DNA of 64,000 nucleotides from Calcarisporiella thermophila CBS 279.70 (lineage: Eukaryota > Calcarisporiellomycota), in contig NW_027192209.1 of assembly GCF_041956535.1 (NCBI RefSeq), positions 384,092 to 448,091 of the forward strand, written 5' to 3'. The first letter of the stretch is position 1. Each line of letters starts with the position of its first letter. Under the pieces are notes generated by a model, which was not told the origin of the DNA, did no database searches, and saw only the letters and a program-made list of their open reading frames with translations. Shown piece after piece: positions 1 to 10,241 of this stretch. Both the position numbers and the translations under genes were made by a program.

Positions 1-1734
1 GGTTATCATCGTGGGCAAACCGGCCGCCTTACTGAGATTACTGATAATCTCGCGACCTTCAACACGCGCGTAAAAGTCCTCGTCAATCAGCAAAGGTTCA
101 ATTACGACCAAGATTTTGTGCACCCATGGACGAACCAGGTCGTCGAGCTTATAGAGAATGCGATCAATAACTTTGACCTAGCGTAAAAAAGAATATTTAA
201 GAGATGAATACAATAAATGGGATTATTGGGGATGCAAATGATTCCAATCTTACCAATAGATGGCGCTCTTGATCTTCAAGCGTAGGCGACATGAGAAGAG
301 GCAAAATCTGGTTAAAAAGCGGCCCAGGACCAAACTCGCGAGCCTTCTCGGTGATCTGGCGTAAAGCCGTCTTTCGCATCGGTGGAGTTCCGTTTTTAAT
401 TTTAAGCAAGAGCCGCATGATCTTTCTTTCCTTCACTTCCTCCGCCTTCATCAATGATTCATCTTTGTCCTCCAAAAGCTTTCCGAAATATTGCATATCC
501 TCCTGCTTAAAGTATGGTAGCTCGCCGACGCCAGGTATTTCCTGGGGAAGATCAGCCACTATAACTGGCTGACCATCCTCCTGCATGTAGAAGCCATCAT
601 TAACAGGAGTTGGAGTCGCAGCAAGTTTGCGCGAGGGAGTATGAATGGGCTGATAACCAGGAGGAGGCTCAAGAATTTTATACCCTTCTGTAGGAAACAT
701 GGCGTCCAACTCTTCATCGGAGAGCGGCCTATTACGGGCATCAAGCTCACGTTCCCAGCGTGCAGCTTGCATGGCCTCTGGGGTCATGGGAATTTGAAGG
801 TGACTAGGAGTAGGCGTGATCATACCAAGATTACCCACAGGTGTAGCAGTGATGGTGTCCGCCCCAACTGGAGTTTCATCCCATCTCGACCGTTTTCCAG
901 CCTGTGATTGTTTTGGCGTTGCATCCCAGCTTGCCGCACCCGGAACTGCAGCGGTGGGAGTCTCGTCCCATCTATTGCGCTTTCGTGGTGTTGCACTCGC
1001 ATCTGGTCCTCTTGGGGTTTCATCCCAGCGACTCCGAGGTATAGCACCGACCTCCACATCTGGCTTATCCCACTCGGACACTTGTTTTTCAGGTTCTGAT
1101 GCCGCAACTGGGGTAGCCATATCCCATCTTCGTTTTTTGGTGGCAGGAGGCTGTGTGCTATCCGAGTCTTTACGCTTTTGCTCCTCTTCCTTTTGTTTTG
1201 CAGCAATCTTCTGTATTACCTGTTGATGTTGACGCTGTAGTTCCGCTTCTTTCATAATTTCTGCATACGATCTAGCCTCCTTATCGTCGCTTTCAGCAAA
1301 TGGATCCGCCCGAGCAGGGGTAATTATGCGATTATATCTTCTCGAACGATATTCATCTTCCCGATCAGAGATGCGATAAGAACTAAAACGGCTTTCTGGC
1401 TCTTCTTCATCTACTGCGGCCAGCTCTTCGTAAACCATTTTGGGTGCGGTGTAAGATGCCAGACCTTGAGCCTTCGCTGCATAGGCGCGATCTCTAGCCA
1501 ATTCTTCTTCATTTTCATCCTCTTTGTTGACTGGGATTGAAGTGTTGTATCCCTCGTATCTATTTGTAGTGTAAATGTCGGTATCATAAGAAATTTTTGT
1601 TGTACTATGTTGGCCTTGTCTGCTAGCCTTTTCGGCCTCGATCTGTTTCTCAATGTCTAGCATAAGAAAAAAGAAGCACATGAGCACTTGCTGAAAATTA
1701 GTAGCAAAAAAATCATTAGCTTACCGTCCGTCAT
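1..1734 (-). CDS. SF3B1: Splicing factor 3B subunit 1 (partial, N-terminal half)
   Basis: Core U2 snRNP subunit (Hsh155/Prp10 in yeasts) that holds the branch-site helix. Exons read 1725-1734, 254-1656 and 1-177; the gene runs off the left edge, so the HEAT-repeat superhelix is mostly missing. The first coding exon is only 10 nt (M-T-D plus one base), joined to D-I-E-K-Q. The N-terminal half carries the family's RWDETP repeats (roughly residues 190-290), then the conserved [12 protein letters not shown] and RKLAATPTP motifs, and ends in the first HEAT segment ([19 protein letters not shown], then [17 protein letters not shown]). The 76-nt second intron falls between two fully conserved codons, which fixes both splice sites. 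Identity is clear from motif order; the start is inferred from the splice join. Confidence 0.95.
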
Positions 1735-2391
1735 ATTGCCCTTTGATCTTGATATACTAAATGATTTAGGGCGTGATCAAAGGAAAAAATATATCTCAAG
1801 CAAAATGTTTAAATGTTTCGTCATCACAGTGGCTCATTTTATGCCTGGTATGAAATCAGCGAAAGGACATTTTGTTTCAATGCCAAATTATGCATATAGG
1901 AATTACAGTGTTATGTAGATAACTCATTGTATGATTTCCAGTAAAAATAGCTAGCTCTTAAGCTTTCATATGAAAGGAGGCCCAAGGCTCACCATGATAA
2001 CGCTCATATACGTATATTTTGGCCTAGTAAGTTATATATCTAATATCCTTACTGTATTTATTTTCGTGGTTCTAATGCGTTATTTTTTATATAGAGAACT
2101 ACTATCAAGCTGTCTTTTATTGCTTGAGCGGATTTGGAACTCTCAATGTCTTGCTCCCCGGAGCATTTATTAAGCATATAATACTTTGGAAAATACCATG
2201 ATACAAGAAGCTGCAGATCTTTAAGGTATCTAGGATGGATAAACAAGCGGAGTTGGTTAGCCTGTAATAAGACTCCCCTTAGATTAAATTACTCTAACCG
2301 CCACCCATATTACTGGACAGTGATTAATGACCGGTGCAAAGAAAAAGGTAAAAGCACTTCCTCGGCCACTTCATCATTATATCTTATTACA
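1735..2391. other. Intergenic, divergent upstream region
   Basis: AT-rich spacer between the start of SF3B1 (minus) and the start of the Kelch gene (plus). Short open frames here have no recognisable domain and no splice-consistent partners. I see no tRNA or repeat. Confidence 0.5.
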
Positions 2392-3973
2392 ATGCGCTCT
2401 AACATTAGTCTCTTCATTCTATTGTTTAAACTAAGTATTCTTGCCAATGCATACTTGATCCCCTCTCCAAGAACGGGGGCAAGAGTCATTCGGAGCAACT
2501 CTGCGTAAATATTGTCTTCTCATTAACAGTTCCAAGATTTTCTTGGATAGTAATCAATAGTCACTTCTCTATTGTAAAGATTATACTTTTTTGGAGGCAA
2601 ATTACGAACTTCGCGATTAGGTTCTCCTCCTCCTGTATACACTAGTGAACTTCTCAAGCTCGACCTTAGCGCTACATTTAATGTTGACAATCCGCCATGG
2701 ACACGACTTCCCGTTAATGGTCAAATAACGCCTCAATCTACTGCTTGGTCTGCTTTCTTTCCTTTTGATACTAACGCACAGTCGCTAGCCACGCTTGGAG
2801 GAACAAACTCCTCTGAAAACCAGGCAAACTCTTATTACGTGTACAATCTTACAACTCAACAGTGGATGGTCCCTACTCAAACTCCTCCAGTATCAAGAGA
2901 GGGTTCAGCAGTTGTTATTAATCATAAGCAAAATATTGCATATATATTTGGTGGAAATGCTCTAGCACCCATAAGCGACGTTTTGGATGAAGTGTATAAA
3001 TTTGATATCAAATCAGGGTTGTTGACTCGAATCGAAAATTCACAGCTTGGAAAGCGGGCGTATCATTCAGGTAGAATGTTTAAACTTAATTGAAAAACAC
3101 AATTCAACCTAGATACATTTTGGTTTTATACCTCTCTTTTAGCTACTATGTTAAGCAACGGAAACATTGTGATATTTGGCGGAAGGCTTTCACTGCCGTT
3201 TTCACAGAGCTATTTTGATACCGCCCTTGTCTATACTCCCTTGAATAATTCTTGGTTCAATGTTTCTCTTAACGGCGCCGAATTTCCTGGCTGGAGACAT
3301 GACCACACAGCTACTGCAACCTCGGATGATCGAATAGTAATGGTGGGTGGATTTAATTCCTCGGGATTTGGTAGAGTTTTTGATGAACATTGGGAATTAA
3401 ATACGGCGAGTTGGACATGGAAACGGATATACCCAAAAAGCTCGACTTATCGAAATACTGCGATTTCAGGGCAAAGCGCAATCATGATTGGACCGCTTCT
3501 TTTCATCGTCATGGGTACAATATATTCGATGCATGCAGTATACATTTCCGCCATCTAATATTTCTCTCCTTGCGATAGGTGTTGTATTTTTTGATAGCCT
3601 TATTATGAGCCATCAAGTGCGCATTTTAAATACATCTTCCTACGAATTTCTTGATCAATACGTTCCGCAGCAAGAATGGTTTCAACAAGATATGGGCGAG
3701 ATCAATTCGTCCTTCCCCGCGGGTGCGGTCGCGGGAGGAGTGATAGGTGGGGTGGCTGCGATAGCCGGAATTGGAGCTGCATTGTGGTTTATGCGACGGC
3801 GGCAAGCGACAACAAAGACAACAAAGAATGAATTGCTAGAAGAAGAGCATATGGACGACGATGGGAACCTGAAAAACCTTCAAAAACCCGACTCGTTACA
3901 TTCGGATTCTGCTATGAATGAATATAACAAACCTAATATCCACTCAATAACTTTTCAAAAACCCCATGAATAA
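2392..3973 (+). CDS. Secreted/membrane Kelch-repeat protein
   Basis: Exons 2392-2504, 2580-3070, 3143-3514 and 3579-3973 give 456 residues. The start gives a signal peptide (residues 1-21, ending ILANA). The lumenal/extracellular part has Kelch blades seen as repeated GG doublets: LYFFGGK, LATLGGT, AYIFGGN, IVIFGGR, IVMVGGF. A single Gly/Ala-rich transmembrane helix lies at about residues 373-395, followed by RRR and an acidic cytoplasmic tail of about 60 residues. Every intron splits a Kelch motif and closes in phase. Such signal-peptide plus Kelch plus one-helix proteins are common in Mucoromycota and are usually of unknown function; some are likened to galactose-oxidase-like propellers, but I see no catalytic Cys-Tyr site. 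Function is therefore not assigned. Confidence 0.85.
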
Positions 3974-4215
3974 CCATTTGATAGAAGCTGAAGCAGGCTA
4001 TCAGTACACAATACCTCTCCTATGTTTTTAAAGGTTTTGTTATTTTTCCAGCAATTTTTTTTTCCCTATATTGTGTTCAATCCTTTCTTTTACTTAACCT
4101 TAAAAATCTTAATCAAACCTTGTCCGAACTTTGTGCATGTTCCTAAATCTATTTTCATAATCCTATTCGATTTTTTTATTTTTTTTCCCTTTATTCTATC
4201 ATTAAAATATCGAAA

Positions 4216-5594
4216 ATGAAATTTATTGATATAGCAGCAAACTTGACCGACCCGATCTTTCGAGGAATATATCGAGGGAAAAAAGCACACCCTGGTATAT
4301 TATACGAATTTTCTTGCCGCTATCAAATTGACTCTAATTCCTGGAGAATAAATAGATGATTTCCTGCTCGTCCTCAAACGAGCAGCAGCTGCTGGGGTCG
4401 AAAAAATAATGGTCACTGCTGGATCAGTAAAAGAGAGCCAAGAGGCACTCGAACTGGCGTGTCAACACGGTTGAATATTCTTCTTGCATGATGAAAGAAA
4501 TGCAGTTTTATTTACGAAGTATTCTTTAGAAAGTCTTTTCTCAACGGTTGGATGCCATCCTACTCGTTGCTCAGAGTTTGAGCAGGATCCAGAAGGACCC
4601 GATGGTTATTACCAGAAGATGTTACAGATTGCCACATCTGAAAAAGCGAAAGGAAGACTCGTGGCCATTGGCGAGTGCGGATTAGGTATGCTCAAGAGAA
4701 ATTCTGGCTCTTGCCACAATCCAACATTTTGATAAATTTTCTTGCTTAGATTATGACAGAACGGAATTCTGCCCCAAAGAGATTCAATTAAAGTGAGGCA
4801 ATCTTGAAAAGATATTTGTACACTATTTACATATCATTCCAATAGGTATTTTCCACGACATTTTGCCCTTGCTGAAGCAACTGGTCTCCCAATGTTCTTC
4901 CACTGCCGTAACACGGGGAACGATTTTTATTATATCTTTTTTAAAACAAGAGAGAAACTGCTTTCTCATTATCTATATAGTATATGAAATTTTCCTTTAA
5001 CTCTACTGCTCTTTTTTCACCCATTGTCAAGCAATACCGCCATAAATTCAAGACTGGCTGTGTACATTCCTTTACAGGGACGGAGGAAGAAATGTTAAAA
5101 TTAATTGAGCTGGATTTATATATTGGCATCAATGGCTGCTCGCTTAAGACTCCAGAGAATTTCGAAGTGATGAAGAAGATTCCCGCGGATCGTATTTTAC
5201 TCGAAACAGGTATGTCTGTGTACTCTTAAACGGTAACAATACGGTTATAATATTATGAAACTATTTAGATGCCCCATGGTGTGATATAAGACCAACACAT
5301 GCATCCCACATCTTCCTTGCTGCTGTTCCAAAGGACTTGCAGGCTTTGTACGCGCCTGCGAGCAAGAAAAAAGAGAAGTTTGAGGAGGGATTGATGGTGA
5401 ATGGGCGTAATGAGCCGTGTTCTATTGGGTACTATTTCTAGTTAAACTTCTCATTATTAACTTCTATTAAACGAGATTGTTTGACTTTATTTAGACATGT
5501 TTTATATGCCGTTGCTGGTGCTCGAGGGGTAGACCCGGAAAAATTTGCCGCGCAAGTGTACGAAAACACGTGCCGTATCTATTTTCCAAACTAA
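4216..5594 (+). CDS. TatD-family metal-dependent deoxyribonuclease (TATDN1-like)
   Basis: Exons 4216-4294, 4356-4469, 4530-4685, 4750-4792, 4846-4931, 5021-5209, 5269-5428 and 5495-5594 give 308 residues, close to the usual 300. The TIM-barrel metal ligands are present: FIDIAANLTD at the N-terminus, STVGCHPTRC, GECGLDYDR, FFHCRN, CVHSF, and ETDAPWCDIRPTHAS. TatD enzymes are Mg-dependent 3'-5' exonucleases/endonucleases acting on damaged DNA, also linked to DNA breakdown in dying cells. The fifth intron (4932-5020) cannot be removed at any GT-AG pair that restores the conserved spacing between HCRN and CVHSF; an AT-AC cut does so exactly (see separate entry). One other 5' splice site (4470, GTTGAA) is weak. 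Confidence 0.92.
4932..5020 (+). other. AT-AC (U12-type) intron in the TatD gene
   Basis: The intron opens with ATATCTTTT, one mismatch from the minor-spliceosome 5' site ATATCCTTT, has TTTCCTTTAAC at 4991-5001 resembling the U12 branch site TTCCTTAAC, and ends in CAC. The branch adenosine would lie about 20 nt from the 3' end. Joining base 4931 to 5021 gives NDFYSIVKQYR, which has the same length as the homologous stretch of animal TATDN1. No GT lies between the codons for GND and the next stop that would give the needed phase. Confidence 0.8.
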
Positions 5595-5776
5595 TTTATC
5601 TGATATATCCTAATAATAATAAAACTGAGGCAAAATAGCTTTGGAAAATTTGGCAAAATAATCGTGGTTCATTCCAAAAGCACACCAGGATAGATTAAGA
5701 AAAAGCCTTTATATTTGTAGATATAAAATTCTATTCAAAGCTGACCTCCCAGTGTATATAGGTAGAGGGGAGATTT

Positions 5777-7358
5777 TTAAAAGTTGATGGCTTTTCGAAT
5801 CCCCTCATAACACCGGATCATATCTGGTACATAAAATTTCTCAAAGGCCAAAGAGAAAGGTGTATCCCACCCACAAACACGTTGAATCGGTGACTCCAGT
5901 CTCAAGAAGCAACGTTCTGTAATTGCTGCAGCAATCTCTGCGGCAAATCCACCAGTTTTAGGGGCCTCGTGTGCAATCAACAGTCGACCTGTCTTATTTA
6001 CTGATTTAGCTACAGTTTCCACGTCCCATGGGAGAATCGACCGCAAATCAATTAGCTCGCAAGACAATCCCGGAATTCGTTTCTCAGCAAGCTGAATGGC
6101 ATTTTCTAGTATATATATTTGAGAGCCCCACCCTACGACAGTGATATCTTTGCCCTGCTTCAAAACTTCTGCTTTGCCAAGTGGGAGCTCATAGTCGCCT
6201 ACTGGGACTTGTTCCACTATGATATTTATCAGCAAAAACTTCGATTAATTGGTTTTCAGAATCTTAAAATAGTTTGATAATTCGATTTTACCTGCTGCAC
6301 GATAAAGGATTTTTGGTTCGAAAAATATTACGGGATTGCGATCTCGGATGGAGGCTAAAAGCAATCCCTTTGCTTGGATAGGGCTTCTAGGTATGACAAT
6401 CTGAGAAAATTTTGTATGTAATATAAGAACGAGACCAGAATAAATTCTTGAAAATAATTGCATGAATCTTACTTTCAAGCCAGGCGTATGTGCAAAATAG
6501 CTTTCGGGACTCTGAGAATGATAAAGCGCACCGTGTCCTACAGCCATACTTGGTGCTCTGACAGTGAGACCGCCAACGTTAAAGAGACCACCGGAGCGAT
6601 ATCTATATTTGGCGGCTTCATTTACAAGCTATCAATGCATATGATAAGAATAAAAAATTTGAAATTTGCGCAAAAGTATAGAAGTAAAACACTAACTTGG
6701 TCGAATGCAGGGAAAATATAGTCAGCAAACTGAATCTCTGCTATGGCGGTATGGCCCATCGCGGCCATTCCGATTCCGAACCCGGCAATTCCTTGTTCGG
6801 TTAATGGCGTGTTAAAAACTCGGTCACGTCCGTACATCTCTGCAAGGGCAAGCGTACAACGAAACACGCCTCCAAATGCAACATCCTCACCAAATATAAC
6901 TAGGTTTTATAGAGTAAGGCTACTTTTACTTCAAAGTCAACTACAGTATTAAATTACCTGAGGATTCATCCGTTGCGAGCGTAATCGACATGGCATCATT
7001 GATAGCCTGGCACATGTTCATTTTTTTTGTCTCGCCTTGAAGATGAAGAATTGAAAATTGTGTAAATAAAATGGAAAGCTGAAAATAAAGAGTAATCACA
7101 CACCATTAGCTACGCCTGTCTTAGCCAATTCCGGATTCTTTAATGCTTCCTCTTGAGTGTTTTTAATAAATTTAGAGTGAGAGACACCGGGCATGAATCC
7201 TTCAGCCGGAACGGGATTTCCTGCATTCCTTACAGGTGTTGTATGGAACCAAGACTGTGAAAGGTGTTGGTTAGAGGCGAATAAAATGTGAAGAAAGATA
7301 TACATACTCTTTTAACTGATAGTCGCAGTAAATTCTTGGGGATGCGAGATGTGGCCAT
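5777..7358 (-). CDS. BCKDHB: Branched-chain 2-oxoacid dehydrogenase E1 beta subunit (mitochondrial)
   Basis: Beta chain of the thiamine-diphosphate E1 component that decarboxylates 2-oxo acids from Leu, Ile and Val. Exons 7308-7358, 7104-7254, 6958-7035, 6697-6899, 6473-6628, 6292-6400 and 5777-6216 give 395 residues. An Arg/Ser-rich N-terminus ([17 protein letters not shown]) looks like a mitochondrial transit peptide. Diagnostic stretches are [55 protein letters not shown] and [11 protein letters not shown], which match the branched-chain rather than the pyruvate enzyme. The open frame extends upstream to a TTG, but the first ATG is at 7358. Budding yeast lacks this complex; filamentous and early-diverging fungi keep it. 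Confidence 0.94.
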
Positions 7359-8043
7359 AGTTAATTTTCGAGCACGGATGAAGGAAAAAAAACTCCTTTC
7401 AAATACTCTGGTCAATTATACTCAATTGCTGTTGGGCCGTGGGAATTTTTTCTAGAGTTTTGTGGGGTCAAATAAATGGTGAATATCAAAACCGAATAAG
7501 CTAAATAATATTCTACCTATTTCATTCTCTTATTTATAACATAAAATTAAACACCACTACAAATATCAGTAGCGCTCTAGCATTGAAAAGATCTATGTGA
7601 TGCCATATTTCTATCGCCTTGAAGCTTGCTAGTTAAATGAAGGCTGTCCAAAAAGCGGTAAACATCCGGATACACTTGAATTACGCCACCTTATCTGGAT
7701 ATTAGACGCTAAACTAGCACAATAGTTATTAAATCAAATATCCAACTCTTCAATTGCTATTACATATTATAAGTTAATGATATGCTCCTTATATCAACAT
7801 CGATATTAGACTCTTAAGTCATGTGCCAAATTGGCGATATTTTCTCCTCTATTACAAAACTCACCTAGTATAAAAACTGTTTAGGAGTTCGTGGTAATTG
7901 TTCAGGTCACTTAACTCATTCTCGTGGCTTATAGAATTTTTGTCACACTTAAGTTTCTTGTAACGGAAGTATTAGTAAACGTCATTTATTAGATTATATT
8001 AGATTAAACTATACTTTACTTTTCATTGCTTTGATTTCTGATC
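7359..8043. other. Intergenic, divergent promoter region
   Basis: AT-rich spacer between BCKDH E1 beta (minus) and the WC-2-like gene (plus). It should hold both promoters. I see no coding segment, tRNA or repeat. Confidence 0.5.
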
Positions 8044-9153
8044 ATGTCAGGAGAGGGTGCAACATTTGTACAAATAAATAGCGGCGAAAATCCACAACAG
8101 AACAGAGCCAACATAAATGATTTTACAGCTCGGCGCAATTGGTGGCGAGTGTTGGATGAAGTAAAGGATCTACTACACGTAGTATCTGATAATGGAAAGA
8201 TTATGTTCTGCTCTACGTCTTCACTTGAACTTGTTGGATTCTCCCCTGAAGAGCTGGTTGGTCGTAATCTACGTGATTTTGTACATGTTGATGATGTAGA
8301 TTCGTGCACACGGGGTTTTAACTTAGCTGCCGAGCAACGATGCATTACTCGCCTTTACTACCGCTTTCGTAAACGCGATGATAAGTTCGCCTTGTTTGAA
8401 GTAACAGTGCGGCCGTATTTTGACCCAGATTCCAATAATCTTCGATGCTATTTCAACATGGGCCGCCTTTATCCTACAGAAGCTTGTCACACCATTGACT
8501 CACTATTGGAACTCAAGCTAGAGAACGAAAAACTACGTAAGCAGTTAAATGACCTTATTTCAACTCGTAAAAAATCAGATGCTTCTACTGCATCCGTTTT
8601 ACAACAAGAAAGTCTTGCAAATACTACGCTAGATATCACTGGAGAAGGTGATGCCGGATTTGATGTAGATTCTGATTTCTTGCAAATGCTTACGGGTTTG
8701 AGGTATCGGAGTGGAGAGAGATCCTTGGGAATTTCGCGAGGCCTTCCAGACTCTTCACTACTGGACTCATACCTGTCTGATCTTCCGGAGACTTCTGTTG
8801 GCTTGATAGGGCAGGATATAGCTCAAACCGATGAGTTTCTCGCAAATATTACTAAATCCACTCCAATATCGAGCAATACGTTACAGTCTGAGACAGCATT
8901 GGAGGGCACCAGAGCCAGGAAAAAGAAAAAACAACGTGGAGATACTGAAGAGGAACACATCTGCACCGAATGCGGCACCACAGATTCTCCAGAATGGCGA
9001 AAAGGGCCAAGTGGTCCTAAAACGTAAGATTAAATATTTCTTTAAATATCGAGCTAAATTGACATTTGCCCTTCTTCCCAAAGTTTGTGCAATGCATGCG
9101 GATTGAGATGGGCAAAGAAACAAAAATCTCGCGGTCAGGAAAATCTTCAATAA
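8044..9153 (+). CDS. White collar 2-like protein (PAS domain plus GATA zinc finger)
   Basis: Partner subunit of the blue-light photoreceptor/transcription complex (WC-2; MadB in Phycomyces). Exons 8044-9023 and 9084-9153 give 349 residues. A PAS domain spans about residues 35-140 (CSTSSLELVGFSPEELVG, then FVHVDDVDS and RYRFRKRDD-like strands); it lacks the GRNCRFLQ flavin-binding motif, as expected of WC-2 rather than WC-1. A short coiled coil (LLELKLENEKLRKQLNDL) follows. The C-terminal GATA finger is C-x2-C-x18-C-x2-C: CTECGTTDSPEWRKGPSG joined across the intron to LCNACGLRWAKK. The intron sits inside the finger, and only the spliced form completes it. Mucoromycota usually have several wc-2 paralogues, so which one this is cannot be told here. 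Confidence 0.9.
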
Positions 9154-9438
9154 AATGCTCCTGTGAACATTGAATTTGCGTTCATTTTCACCATATGCTC
9201 GATTTTTTTTTTTTTTGTAATTTTGCTTGTGATGAAATAGCATATTGTACCTTTCTTTCGCATGTTTATTCCATTGAATAATTTAATAACTAGGAATTCG
9301 AAATTTACAGTCAATAATTGCGAAGAAAAAAAAAACGGTGAAGAGGAGGAGTAACGAAATTGATAAATCATATTTTGAATTTCTCAGTGGCAATAACTTT
9401 GCATTAATTTTGCTTACGAGGCATATAGTAAGCTATAC

Positions 9439-10062
9439 TTATTCAATGATCAAATCTTTAACTGGCCAATCCTCATAAGTTCCATCAGGTAGAAATCTTC
9501 GAATGACGAGGGGAATCTTCTTTTCACGGAGCTCCTTCATCGCAATCTCTAAAGCGTCTGTTTCACCGTCAAGCTCCACCATAACAGGAGCATTCATGCT
9601 ATTGCGAGTCAAAATATCAAAATTCATTATGATGTATTATATATAAGCACAAATATAAATACCTAATTTGTAATGAACGAGTACCAAGTATTCTCGCCTT
9701 TTCGTATTTTGTCATATATGGCGATGTCACACGCTCTTTTGCTGACTTTTTATCTGTCACATCGTCTTGATTCATTATCTCACTGTCACGATAGCCCGAT
9801 CCAACTTTTAAAGATGCATCCTCATTATATTCTTCTTGCCCATCATACTAAAGAAATAATTAGAAATTTATCAGAATTGTGGATATGAATTTTAGATTTA
9901 GTCGAATACAAACCAACTCCTCATCGTTATTTAACCTAAAAAATCATATCGCAGTGAAGATAATCAACAAGCGTTCACGTATATATGGAGATATATAAAA
10001 AATGCTTACTCTTCTTCTCCTCCATAAAATTCCTCTTCTTCATTTCTATCGTAATCCGACAT
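9439..10062 (-). CDS. RPB6: RNA polymerases I, II and III shared subunit RPABC2 (Rpb6)
   Basis: Small subunit common to all three nuclear RNA polymerases; it braces the clamp and assembly of the largest subunit. Exons 10010-10062, 9914-9935, 9663-9847 and 9439-9598 give 139 residues. The N-terminus is acidic ([18 protein letters not shown]), as in all eukaryotic Rpb6, and the C-terminal 85 residues carry the conserved core: [50 protein letters not shown]. Exon 2 is a microexon of 22 nt within the acidic region. The gene is divergent from SEC1, with starts only 179 bp apart. Confidence 0.95.
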
Positions 10063-10241
10063 CTTGTTAAAATGGACTGTGTTTATATAAAGGTCATCTT
10101 TATTGAAACTTTTATTTATTAAGTCCTGAGTGGCGCAAGAATTCATATGTGGCTTATTAACTTCTACGTCAGCTCACTATGGTCTTATTCAGCTGATGAG
10201 CATTATCTTCTAGTGAATGTGAATGCACGTTTTTATACACC
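10063..10241. promoter_or_regulatory. Shared divergent promoter region RPB6/SEC1
   Basis: 179 bp separate the two start codons, so both promoters and 5' leaders must fit here. No specific factor site is claimed. Confidence 0.5.

Noticed and set aside
816-1226. 136-codon plus-strand frame
   Set aside because: Antisense shadow of the SF3B1 RWDETP-repeat coding region.
1688-2173. Short plus-strand frames upstream of the Kelch gene
   Set aside because: They overlap the SF3B1 start and promoter region and read as AT-rich noise.
7359-7415. N-terminal extension of BCKDH E1 beta to 7415
   Set aside because: The extension begins at TTG, not ATG; the first ATG (7358) already gives a transit peptide.
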